Shown: positions 47,860-56,235 of the stretch, in pieces
Position numbering within the stretch: position 1 is the first letter of the stretch
Layout: each line of letters opens with the position of its first letter
Assembly (NCBI GenBank): GCA_015068905.1
Contig: SVJQ01000004.1
Span: 1-64,000 of the forward strand
DNA length: 64,000 nt
Source: Oscillospiraceae bacterium
Lineage (GTDB): Bacteria > Bacillota > Clostridia > UBA1381 > UBA9506
Direction of reading: 5' to 3'
Notes under the pieces: generated by a model
What the model was told of the DNA's origin: nothing
The model's database searches: none
The model's input: the letters and a program-made list of their open reading frames with translations, nothing else
Translations under genes and position numbers: made by a program

Positions 47860-48618
47860 ATGCTGAAAGATCATAAAACGCAAATTGCCGTCGGCATTTT
47901 GGTTTTAATTCTGACTTTTTTATTAGCTCTTCAATTTAAAAGCGTAACCTTTAACGCCCAAACTAACCAATCAACAAATCTGCGTGTTGACAATCTGACA
48001 GCAGAGCTGACACGCGAGCGTGAGACTAATGCAGATTTGCAAAAGCAGATTGAGGCTTACAAAAATGATATTGCTCAGTACCGTAAAGACGCCGAGCAAA
48101 CCAGTGGTTATTCTACCTTTTTGTCAGAGCAGTTAAAGCGTGCCGAGCTTATGGCTGGCTTTGTTGATGTCAAAGGCCCCGGCATTACCGTTACCTTAAA
48201 TGATATGGATAGCCAAAAAGCACAAAATAGCGTTCTGACAACCGGTGAGGCTTTAATTCACGATGAAGATTTGCGCCGTGTCATTAATGAACTTTGCGCC
48301 GCCGGCGCAGAAGCGGTTTGTGTAAACGACAGCCGCATTATCGGCACCAGCGCCATCCGCTGTGTTGGCCCCACTATTTTGGTTAATGATAAAAAAATGG
48401 CTCCGCCCTATGTGATTAAGGCTATCGGTGATACTAACCAGTTAGCTGCTGCCATGAACTTAAAGGGTGGCGTGATTGATAATTTAAAGGTCTGGGGTTT
48501 TTCTGTTCACATTGCCAAATCCCCGGAACTGGTTATTCCAAAATATGACGGCGCCATTCATTTTTCCAATGCTACCGCTGTAGAAACGGAAGAAGAAAAG
48601 GGGGGAACTGACAGATGA
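47860..48618 (+). CDS. DUF881 family protein
   Basis: ATG at 47860 after ftsQ stop; TM plus coiled coil; DVKGPGITVTLNDMD, INELCAAGAEAVCVNDSRIIGTSAIRCVGPTILVN. Confidence 0.93.
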   Translation: MLKDHKTQIAVGILVLILTFLLALQFKSVTFNAQTNQSTNLRVDNLTAELTRERETNADLQKQIEAYKNDIAQYRKDAEQTSGYSTFLSEQLKRAELMAGFVDVKGPGITVTLNDMDSQKAQNSVLTTGEALIHDEDLRRVINELCAAGAEAVCVNDSRIIGTSAIRCVGPTILVNDKKMAPPYVIKAIGDTNQLAAAMNLKGGVIDNLKVWGFSVHIAKSPELVIPKYDGAIHFSNATAVETEEEKGGTDR

Positions 48619-48977
48619 TAATCATTATCATTTGCGCCTTAATCGGTATTATCGCCGGTGTGCTGTTTCCCTATCACATCCCCTATGACTACTCCCGCTA
48701 TGCCGCTATGATTATTCTGGCACTGCTGGACTCAGTGTTCGGTGCAGCCTCTGCCGCAACGAGAAAAAGCTTTGACCTGCGAACTTTTATTACGGGCTTT
48801 ATCAGCAACAGTCTTTTGGCAGCTTTATTGACTTTTATGGGTGACAAATTAGGCATTGATTTATATTTAGTAGCACTTTTGGTCTTTGGTTCCCGTCTTT
48901 TTACCAATCTTTCGACCATGAGAAGGCACTTTTTAGCACAAATTAGCATAAAATTTAAAAAAAAGTCCTGTAATTGA
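48615..48977 (+). CDS. Small basic protein, Sbp/DUF1290 family
   Basis: 120 aa; hydrophobic; YSRYAAMIILALLDSVFGAASAATRKSFDLRTFITGFISNSLLAALLTFMGDKLGIDLYLVALLVFGSRLFTNLSTMRR. Confidence 0.93.
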   Translation: MIIIIICALIGIIAGVLFPYHIPYDYSRYAAMIILALLDSVFGAASAATRKSFDLRTFITGFISNSLLAALLTFMGDKLGIDLYLVALLVFGSRLFTNLSTMRRHFLAQISIKFKKKSCN

Positions 48978-49140
48978 AAATTTATACTTGTGTAATCATA
49001 CTGTAATATGTTATAATAGAAAAAGTAGTATAATAATAATGGGTTTATGTATAAAAAGCTTTGATGATAAACGTGTAAACTCATGCTGATTTACATAAAA
49101 CGGTCGGCAATATACCGAACCAAAGAGGAGGAAACAAAAA

Positions 49141-50247
49141 GTGATTGAATTTGATAACGACGCACTGAAAAACAACCGTGTAGAAACCATTAAGGTAATC
49201 GGTGTTGGCGGCGGTGGTAATAACGCCGTTAACAGAATGATTGATTACGGCGTTAAAAATGTAGATTTCATCGCAGTTAACACAGACAAACGTGCTCTGT
49301 ATATGTCTCAGGCACCGGTTAAAATCCAGATTGGCGAAAAGCTGACTAAGGGTCTTGGCGCAGGTGCTGATCCCGAAGTTGGTCAGAAAGCCGCTGAAGA
49401 AAGCCGTGAAGAAGTTGCTCAGGCAATCGCTGGCAGTGACATGGTTTTCGTTACAGCCGGTATGGGCGGCGGTACAGGTACCGGTGCTGCTCCCATGGTT
49501 GCATCCATCGCAAGAGAAATGGGCATCTTAACTGTTGGTATCGTAACCAAACCTTTTGCTTTTGAAGGCCGCCAGAGAATGGCTCGCGCTGAAGAAGGTA
49601 TTGCAGAACTGAAAAATTCAGTTGATGCACTGGTTACCATCCCCAACGACAGACTTCTGCAGGTTTCTAACGCACACACCACTTTGGTTGACGCGTTCAA
49701 AATGGCTGACGATGTTCTCCGTCAGGGTGTTCAGGGTATTTCAGACCTGATTTCCGGTCCCGGTTACATCAACTTAGACTTTGCTGACGTTGTTAAAATC
49801 ATGAAGAACACCGGTATCGCTCACATGGGTGTTGGTCGTGCTTCCGGTGAAAAACGTGCTGAAGAGGCAGTTAAGGCTGCTATCCAGAGCCCGCTGCTTG
49901 AAACCTCTATTGACGGCGCACGCGGCGTGCTGATTAACATCACCGGTGGTTCTGATCTGGGTCTGTTCGAAATCAACAGCGCTGCTGAACTGGTTACTGA
50001 GGCTTCCGATCCCAATGCAAACATCATCTTCGGTGCTGCACTGGACGAATCTCTGCATGATGAAATCATCATCACTGTTATCGCAACCGGTTTTGAAGGC
50101 ATCCCCGCTAAGGATAAGAGCACAGGTTTCTTTACCGCTCCGGTATTCTCCGGTGGCGTGGCAGCCGGCGCTCCGGCAGCTGCTTCTGATGAGGATGGCT
50201 CTGATAAAGGCGTTGACATTCCCCACTGGATGAAAGAAAGCTTCTAA
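49141..50247 (+). CDS. ftsZ: Cell division protein FtsZ
   Basis: 368 aa; [34 protein letters not shown] start. Confidence 0.99.
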   Translation: MIEFDNDALKNNRVETIKVIGVGGGGNNAVNRMIDYGVKNVDFIAVNTDKRALYMSQAPVKIQIGEKLTKGLGAGADPEVGQKAAEESREEVAQAIAGSDMVFVTAGMGGGTGTGAAPMVASIAREMGILTVGIVTKPFAFEGRQRMARAEEGIAELKNSVDALVTIPNDRLLQVSNAHTTLVDAFKMADDVLRQGVQGISDLISGPGYINLDFADVVKIMKNTGIAHMGVGRASGEKRAEEAVKAAIQSPLLETSIDGARGVLINITGGSDLGLFEINSAAELVTEASDPNANIIFGAALDESLHDEIIITVIATGFEGIPAKDKSTGFFTAPVFSGGVAAGAPAAASDEDGSDKGVDIPHWMKESF

Positions 50248-50256
50248 GAAATACAT

Positions 50257-50288
50257 AAGGGACTGTGAAAAATCACAGTCCCTTTTTT
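50257..50288 (+). terminator. Rho-independent terminator after ftsZ
   Basis: AAGGGACTGTGA-AAAA-TCACAGTCCCTTTTTT. Confidence 0.92.
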
Positions 50289-50305
50289 GTGCCAAAAATT
50301 GCAAC

Positions 50306-50334
50306 AAAAAAGCGGTTCCGTTGGAACCGCTTTT
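50306..50334 (-). terminator. Rho-independent terminator for AbrB-like gene
   Basis: AAAAGCGGTTCC-GTT-GGAACCGCTTTT. Confidence 0.85.
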
Positions 50335-50344
50335 ACAAACTCAC

Positions 50345-50584
50345 TCAGTCTTTTAACTCGCCCATGCATTTAGGACAGATATTTCTGCCTTTAAATGTTA
50401 AGACATCTGTTGAATTGCCACAGAAAATACAAGAAGGCTCGTATTTTTTCAAAATAATCGTATTGCCATCAACATAGATTTCCAAAGCATCCTTTTCAGC
50501 TATGTCTAAAGTTCTTCTTAATTCAATCGGTAAAACAATTCTACCTAATTCATCGACTTTTCTAACAATACCCGTTGATTTCAT
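50345..50584 (-). CDS. AbrB/MazE/SpoVT family regulator with C-terminal zinc-ribbon-like CxxC pair
   Basis: 79 aa; MKSTGIVRKVDELGRIVLPIELRRTLDIAEKDALEIYVDG; CIFC...CPKC. Confidence 0.95.
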   Translation of the reverse strand: MKSTGIVRKVDELGRIVLPIELRRTLDIAEKDALEIYVDGNTIILKKYEPSCIFCGNSTDVLTFKGRNICPKCMGELKD

Positions 50585-50833
50585 ATTTTGTCCTCCTCTT
50601 GCCGCAATAAAATGTTACATTGATTTCTAAAACTCAACAGCTACAACACTTATGATAACATATATTTAGCAAAACGTCAAGTCGAAAGCCGTTACTTTAT
50701 TGAATTTTTATGATTGAAAAAAATGTATTTTACTGAATTTGATAAAATTTTGTCGTCTTTTGTCAAATTTACAAACAATAAAAGCGGCTGGCCAAAAGAC
50801 CTGCCGCTTTATACATTTCAATCAAGCTTTCCC

Positions 50834-52021
50834 TTAGCAGTCAATTTCAAATAACTTTCTGGGATAGTTAGTCAGGTTTTCACAGCCATCTTTTGTTACA
50901 ACAACAACGTCTTCGATTCTGAGGCCAATTTCTTTTTCCTTAGAGCCTAAGAAGATGTCAGCACAGAAAGCCATGTTTTCTTCCAGTAAGAAGTCTGCAC
51001 TGGTTTCAATCCAGGGTGCTTCACCCTCCATAGTGCCGTTACCGTGGAAAGGACCATACAGCAGCCAATCGCCGTAGCCCCACTCGGTTACGTTCTTAAC
51101 GTGCTGTTTTGCAACTTCACAAGCAGGCACACCGGCTTTTAACATGCCGATTGCAGCTTCCTGAGCCTTGTAGCCAACTTCAATCAGCTCGCGCTGCTCA
51201 TCAGTTGCCTTACCAAACACAACAGGACGACCGATGCTGGAAGCATAACCGTCAACACGGGCACCAATCTGCAGGAAGGTCATATCACCTTTTTCAATTT
51301 TCTTGTTACGGGGACGGCTGATAGCCTGATTTGAGCCCTTACCGGTGAGCACCCAAAGAGGATAAGATTCTCTTTCGGCACCCAGCTCGTGCATTTTGCC
51401 AAGAGCAAGACCAACAACCTGCTGTTCTGTCATACCCACGCGGATGTTTTCTAACACATAGTCAAAAGTTTTTGCTGTAATTTCAGCAGCCGCACGCATA
51501 CAAGCCAGTTCATTCGGGGTCTTGTTCATACGGATTTTATTAACAACATCATCAGCTTTTTCAATCTTCACATCGCCGTAAACCTTTAAGGACTCAGCCA
51601 AAGCTTCATACACGCCAATGGTCATCAGCGGCAGACCGGCAACACCAAAGCGACGAACCGGCTTGTCGCCCAAAAGACGCTCAATAACGGTGTTAAAAGT
51701 GTCCAGCTTATGACCGGGATATTCCGGTTCAGAAGATTCTCTGAACGCCTTTAAACGGCAGATTTCAGAAATCATAGAACGGTCAGATGCGTATGTATAG
51801 CTTTCAGGACCAATTAATAGTAAGGGATCACCCTCAGCCGGAATCAGAACACCTGCGGTTTCAAATGAGGGCCAGTAGTTTGAAAAATAGCGAACATACT
51901 GGGGCTCAGCTTCGTTTCCGTAGCTCAGAATCAGGTCATAGCCTTCTTCCTTCATAATTTTCTGAACCTTTACAACTCTTTCTTTAAACTCTTCTTTGGG
52001 GATAGACGGAATGTTTAACAT
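50834..52021 (-). CDS. M24 family metallopeptidase (Xaa-Pro aminopeptidase-like)
   Basis: N-terminal creatinase-like domain plus pita-bread fold motifs (GPFHGNGTMEGEAPWIETSADFLLEENMAFCADIF); RBS GAGGAG before ATG at 52021. Confidence 0.85.
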   Translation of the reverse strand: MLNIPSIPKEEFKERVVKVQKIMKEEGYDLILSYGNEAEPQYVRYFSNYWPSFETAGVLIPAEGDPLLLIGPESYTYASDRSMISEICRLKAFRESSEPEYPGHKLDTFNTVIERLLGDKPVRRFGVAGLPLMTIGVYEALAESLKVYGDVKIEKADDVVNKIRMNKTPNELACMRAAAEITAKTFDYVLENIRVGMTEQQVVGLALGKMHELGAERESYPLWVLTGKGSNQAISRPRNKKIEKGDMTFLQIGARVDGYASSIGRPVVFGKATDEQRELIEVGYKAQEAAIGMLKAGVPACEVAKQHVKNVTEWGYGDWLLYGPFHGNGTMEGEAPWIETSADFLLEENMAFCADIFLGSKEKEIGLRIEDVVVVTKDGCENLTNYPRKLFEIDC

Positions 52022-52051
52022 TATAGCTTCTCCTCTCGTTATCAAAATCTG

Positions 52052-52423
52052 TTATTCACTTTGCGCCATCAGCGCCATATATGCCATGTTAGACTGCTGC
52101 ACGTCTAAACGACCGTACTGCACAACAACGCCCACATCACTTTTAATTTCCATAGAATACTGAACGCCAACGCCAATTTTAAGGCCGCCCAAAGCTTCGC
52201 TGTCATCGGTTTTAAAGCAGCGAATGCGTTTTGCCGGAACCAGATAGGGGATGTTTTCTACCGGGTCTCTGTCCTCAAAATACACGCTGATTAAAACGTG
52301 TGCATCCTGATCGTTTGTGTTTAAAATCATAACACTTTCATGTCCCACATAGTCTGCATTGGGGTCGGGCTGGGGCGAAGGACGGTAACCGTCAACAATG
52401 TACCATTGCTTTTTTCCGTTCAC
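52052..52423 (-). CDS. Sensory rhodopsin transducer (ASRT)-like family protein
   Basis: 123 aa; WYIVDGYRPS..GHESVMILNTNDQDAHVLISVYFEDRDPVENIPYLVPAKRIRCFKTDD..GVQYSMEIKSDVGVVVQYGRLDVQQ. Confidence 0.8.
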   Translation of the reverse strand: MNGKKQWYIVDGYRPSPQPDPNADYVGHESVMILNTNDQDAHVLISVYFEDRDPVENIPYLVPAKRIRCFKTDDSEALGGLKIGVGVQYSMEIKSDVGVVVQYGRLDVQQSNMAYMALMAQSE

Positions 52424-52543
52424 TTGCCTGACACCTGCCTTTCATCAATAATTAAATATAGTATATCTCATTTTGCCACCTTTGTCTATAGACTTTTGCG
52501 TACAAATATGTATTTTAGCGTATATTTTTAAATTTCCTCTCGG

Positions 52544-52572
52544 TTGACTTTTAGCAGAATCCGTTGTATAAT
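52544..52572 (+). promoter_or_regulatory. SigA-type promoter for YgjV-like gene
   Basis: TTGACT-N17-TATAAT. Confidence 0.8.
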
Positions 52573-52608
52573 AGTGAGGTTGAAATAAAAGAAAGGGCTG
52601 TCTTATAT

Positions 52609-53166
52609 ATGTGGACTTTTATGTCAATTTTAGTAAGAGTGTTAGGCATTTTAGGGCTGATTACCGGGGTTATTCCCTTTCAGTTCAAGCGCCATAAGCA
52701 TATTGTTTTGTGCAAAGGTCTCTCCACGGTTTTCTTTGCATCACAGTATTTTGTTCAGGGGGCCTATTTCGGTGTGGCGGATGCTTTCACCGGTGGCTGG
52801 ATGGATTTGATTTCCTCCACCCGAAATTATCTGTACTATAAATTTGTTGAAAAAAAGTGGTCTACCCTGCCGATTATCCTCTTTTTCTGCCTGATGTATG
52901 TGATCATTGCTGTTTTTTCCGGTGGCGGTTGGCTCAGCCTGCTTCCGCTGGTAGCCAAGCTGATTTCCACCATTTCATACGGGATGAAAAATGAGCGTTT
53001 GCTCCGCCTCATCACCTTCCCCTCCTGCATTTTGTGGGTTATCTTTAACTGCATTGTCGGCACCTATGAGGCGGCAATCGGCGATGCCTTATCCTTCATC
53101 TCCATCATGATTGCCATTTATAAATTTGATATCAGAAAGCCGAAGGAAGCTGTAACTACTGAATAA
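52609..53166 (+). CDS. YgjV-like membrane protein
   Basis: ATG at 52609 with upstream AGAAAGGG; VLGILGLITGVIPFQFKRHKHIVLCKGLSTVFFASQYFVQGAYFGVADAFTGGWMDLISSTRNYLYYKF. Confidence 0.82.
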   Translation: MWTFMSILVRVLGILGLITGVIPFQFKRHKHIVLCKGLSTVFFASQYFVQGAYFGVADAFTGGWMDLISSTRNYLYYKFVEKKWSTLPIILFFCLMYVIIAVFSGGGWLSLLPLVAKLISTISYGMKNERLLRLITFPSCILWVIFNCIVGTYEAAIGDALSFISIMIAIYKFDIRKPKEAVTTE

Positions 53167-53211
53167 AAAAACGGGCTATCTCAAAATAATGATTGAGATA
53201 GCCCGTTTTTT
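53165..53211. terminator. Rho-independent terminator (convergent)
   Basis: AAAAAACGGGCTATCTCAA..TTGAGATAGCCCGTTTTTT. Confidence 0.9.
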
Positions 53212-53218
53212 AATGTCT

Positions 53219-53362
53219 TTACTTGTCCTGCTGCATTTGCTGCTTTTGGAGCAAATACTCATAAAAATCCCACACCAGCGCCTGACTTGTTTCGCTTAGA
53301 TCACTAATGTCTAAATACTTTTGTTCACCGCTTAAGATTGCCTGATACGTTTTTTCATCCAT
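53219..53362 (-). CDS. Small ORF, 47 aa, unknown function (not in supplied ORF track)
   Basis: Translates MDEKTYQAILSGEQKYLDISDLSETSQALVWDFYEYLLQKQQMQQDK*; RBS AAGGAGA upstream; terminator hairpins on both sides. Confidence 0.65.
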   Translation of the reverse strand: MDEKTYQAILSGEQKYLDISDLSETSQALVWDFYEYLLQKQQMQQDK

Positions 53363-53385
53363 GTTTATCTCTCCTTAAAATAAAA

Positions 53386-53417
53386 AAGTGCACCAACCGA
53401 AGTCGGTGCACGAAAAA
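53386..53417. terminator. Hairpin/terminator
   Basis: GTGCACCAAC-CGAA-GTCGGTGCAC flanked by A-rich/T-rich tracts. Confidence 0.65.
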
Positions 53418-53431
53418 CACAAACTCCGATT

Positions 53432-53598
53432 GTTGCAACACAAATTGAATTAGGACGGGTATACCGTTACCATAAACCAATCTTCGGAATTTGCATTTTT
53501 ACCAAATTCAAGATTAGTTTATGATACGACTAATAAAGGTATATTATCCCTTACAGACAAAAAATACCCGTTCCTAACTATTCAATTTGTGTTGCAAC
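53432..53598. repeat. Long inverted-repeat element (MITE-like)
   Basis: Left arm GTTGCAACACAAATTGAATTAGGACGGGTAT (53432-53462); right arm ATACCCGTTCCTAACTATTCAATTTGTGTTGCAAC (53564-53598); inner hairpin ATAAACCAATCT..AGATTAGTTTAT. Confidence 0.75.
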
Positions 53599-53703
53599 TT
53601 TATTGTATCACAAGAATCGACAAATTGCAAGATGTTTCACAGCAGGTTTCAAAACGTGTCAAAATACCAATAAATATATTTATAACCCCTGTAAATAACT
53701 ATG

Positions 53704-53850
53704 TAAAGGGGTCCAGGGGCAAAGCCCCTGTGTCGTTTTAAGGGGGTATGGGGGAGAATCGAAACTCCCCCATGTTTTTGCTACTTCGCGTGCCCCAGAG
53801 GGTATTGTCGCACAAAAGTAGGCCCGCCCGGCAGGGCATTTAAAACTGAA
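53704..53850. repeat. Palindromic REP-like intergenic repeat cluster
   Basis: CAGGGGC-AAA-GCCCCTG, ATGGGGGAGaatcgaaaCTCCCCCAT and CCCGCCCGGCAGGGC in non-coding DNA. Confidence 0.5.
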
Positions 53851-53902
53851 AGAAACAACAATTTTCCAAACAAGCGAGGCTGAATATGTTCTATTTATAC
53901 AG

Positions 53903-53932
53903 CAAAAAAGCACCCATCAGGGTGCTTTTTTA
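53903..53932 (-). terminator. Rho-independent terminator of SLH-serpin gene
   Basis: AAAAAAGCACCC-ATCA-GGGTGCTTTTTT. Confidence 0.88.
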
Positions 53933-55666
53933 TTACTCTGCAAACGCATATTCGCCCATAAACAGAATTTCGCCGTTTGTGTTATCACGAATCACAAAGG
54001 TAAAGGGCTTATTATATTTTACCTCTATGGGTTCGGGCGGAAGGGCTGAGCCTGCCATACCGAGTGCTGTGACTGCAGCTGCCTCTGTTCCCTCTTCATC
54101 CACACTGATGTAGGTTTTATGGATAGCAGAGTCAATCCACATATTGCCGCTATCAAACATATTTTGAAATTCTGCATCTTTGGTAAAAGCTTTCGCGATG
54201 CCCATCACCTGCAGAATGTCATTGAGCCCCGTGCTGTATTCTACTTTAAATTTCGGCACGGATAAAGCCACATACTCAGATTCAAAGCTTGCATTTTTAA
54301 GGACTGCCTCAGGACTGAATGCCCCGTCACCCATCAAAAGATACATGCTGACATCCATATCCTCAAGCTTTTTGGTCTCAACATATTCCCCTTTTTCGTT
54401 GAACACATCTTCTCTTGTCTGATACGGCAGAGACACAATGGTCACGCCATCAGCTTCAGCATATTGCATCCAGGCGGTGCGATTCATAAAATCAATTTTA
54501 GTTTCCTGACCGTTTCTGTCAGTAAACACGTCCTCTGCAGTAGCACCTTTGTTAAACTCCTTGAGCCATCTGCCTTTAAAATAAACGGCATTGACAAGCA
54601 TTGCCCAGAAGTCTTTGTTATCTTCTGTAATAATAGCAGGAATTTTACCTGTTGTCTTCTCGTCTACCCAGCTATTTATGCGGCTCACAGCATTCTTATT
54701 GTTCACAATGTCAGCCGTAGCACCAAAAACCTCGGCAAGCTGATTGGTATAAGCCTGCGAAAAACGCTGCGCCGTCTTATCGCTGTTAATCCAGACAGAG
54801 TTGGCAACCTGAAGCCTCAGCAAGTCAGACTGTGCATATTTTGCAAGCATATTTTGAATTTCTTTATTATAAGCATCTAAATCCTCTACGCCCACAGCGC
54901 TCAGAATTTCATCACGAGTCTCGCCATCTGCGCCGTTTGCCGCCATTAAAAGCGCCATTTTGATAGATAATGGCGAGAACATATAGTTCTGATTCTCCGG
55001 CATCTGCGCGTTCATGTTGTCTGCAAAAGTAACGGCTACATTCCGGCTGCCTGTAATGGCGTCGTACATCCGAACCAAGGTTGCCACTGCCTGCTCTGCG
55101 GTATAGGCGCCCTTCGGGCTGAATCGGTTTTCACCCACGCCCTGCATAATACCCATGTTACAAACATTTTGCACCGCACTCATTGCCCAATCGGAAATCT
55201 CTGTTTCATCATCAAACAGATAATACACCTCGTGGTGTGCAAGGCTTGCAAATAAGCCGATTCTGTCTAAAATGGTTGCAGCCTCTTCACGGGTCAGCGG
55301 TGCCTTCGGGTCAAACAGTCCGTTGCCTTTGCCTGCAACAATGCCTAGGGCATATAGTGCTAAAACCTTTTCATTGTCAGTGTCCGCAAATGCCTTCGGA
55401 TAAACATTGCCGCCATGTCCGCCCATCGCCTTATCCAGCATATTATAGGCAAGCTCACAAAACTGTTCACGGGTAATATTTCGGGTCCAAGAGACCTTAA
55501 AAGCATTTGTAATCCCAAGGCTGTCCGCCTGTGCAACATATTCCATTGCCCAGTCGCTAGGGGCTCCCATGTCTCCGTGGCCAAGCTCAGCACTATCAGT
55601 TATTACCGGCACACTCGCTATAAAAAGCATAGCCACCATCAAAAACATTGATAACACTTTTTTCAT
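53933..55666 (-). CDS. SLH-domain-containing serpin (cell-surface serine/cysteine protease inhibitor)
   Basis: Signal peptide, N-terminal SLH repeats (ITREQFCELAYNML, LTREEAATILDRIG, YTAEQAVATLVRMYDA), C-terminal serpin fold (NYMFSPLSIKMALLMAANGADGETRDEIL; hinge DEEGTEAAAVTALG; NKPFTFVIRDNTNGEILFMG). Confidence 0.93.
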   Translation of the reverse strand: MKKVLSMFLMVAMLFIASVPVITDSAELGHGDMGAPSDWAMEYVAQADSLGITNAFKVSWTRNITREQFCELAYNMLDKAMGGHGGNVYPKAFADTDNEKVLALYALGIVAGKGNGLFDPKAPLTREEAATILDRIGLFASLAHHEVYYLFDDETEISDWAMSAVQNVCNMGIMQGVGENRFSPKGAYTAEQAVATLVRMYDAITGSRNVAVTFADNMNAQMPENQNYMFSPLSIKMALLMAANGADGETRDEILSAVGVEDLDAYNKEIQNMLAKYAQSDLLRLQVANSVWINSDKTAQRFSQAYTNQLAEVFGATADIVNNKNAVSRINSWVDEKTTGKIPAIITEDNKDFWAMLVNAVYFKGRWLKEFNKGATAEDVFTDRNGQETKIDFMNRTAWMQYAEADGVTIVSLPYQTREDVFNEKGEYVETKKLEDMDVSMYLLMGDGAFSPEAVLKNASFESEYVALSVPKFKVEYSTGLNDILQVMGIAKAFTKDAEFQNMFDSGNMWIDSAIHKTYISVDEEGTEAAAVTALGMAGSALPPEPIEVKYNKPFTFVIRDNTNGEILFMGEYAFAE

Positions 55667-55744
55667 CAAAACATCCCCTTTCAAATAAGGTTTTCCTTTA
55701 CCTATGTTACCTTCATTCTAGCATATCACTTGATAAATTGCAAG

Positions 55745-55790
55745 AAAAAAAGACTCCCGTAAAATAACCGCGTTTTACGAAAGTCTTTGA
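55745..55790 (-). terminator. Hairpin/terminator after ferredoxin gene
   Basis: AAAGACT..GTAAAA..TTTTAC..AAGTCTTT. Confidence 0.6.
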
Positions 55791-55798
55791 CTAAAAAC

Positions 55799-55984
55799 CT
55801 ATTCCCCTGTCACAATCACACTGACAGGGCAACCTTCGGCTGACTCACTGACTGCCCCTTCCTGACCTTTTTCCGGCTGGGCATAAACCTCTGCGGTGCC
55901 ATCGTCTTTCATTCTGAAAACCTCAGGGCAGGTGCCGGTGCAAAGCCCACAACCGATGCAGCCCTCAACAATAGTAACGTTCAT
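55799..55984 (-). CDS. Ferredoxin (CxxCxxC...C pattern)
   Basis: 61 aa; VEGCIGCGLCTGTCPEVFRM...EGCPVSVI. Confidence 0.92.
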   Translation of the reverse strand: MNVTIVEGCIGCGLCTGTCPEVFRMKDDGTAEVYAQPEKGQEGAVSESAEGCPVSVIVTGE

Positions 55985-56124
55985 ATACGTCTCTCCTTTA
56001 TGAATGATAGAATACCATTATTTTCCCTGATTTTTACACTTTTATGCAAAATAGTTCTTCGGACTTTTGGTGAATCTATTGACAAAACCTGCGGTTCATA
56101 GTATAATAAGGAAAGATTTTAAAC

Positions 56125-56200
56125 GCTGGTGTGGCTCAGTCGGTAGAGCAGCTGATTCGTAATCAGCAGATCGTCGGTTCAAGTCCGATCACCAGCTCCA
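56125..56200 (+). tRNA. tRNA-Thr (anticodon CGT), CCA encoded
   Basis: GCTGGTG acceptor stem pairs CACCAGC; anticodon arm GCTGA-TTCGTAA-TCAGC; GGTTCAAGTCC T-loop; 3' CCA. Confidence 0.95.
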
Positions 56201-56232
56201 AAAAAAGACTTGTCAATTGACAAGTCTTTTTT
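56200..56232 (+). terminator. Rho-independent terminator after tRNA
   Basis: AAAAAAGACTTGTCAATTGACAAGTCTTTTTT. Confidence 0.9.
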
Positions 56233-56235
56233 CTA

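Noticed and set aside
49774-50307. 177-aa minus-strand ORF opposite ftsZ
   Set aside because: Shadow ORF over a highly conserved coding gene.
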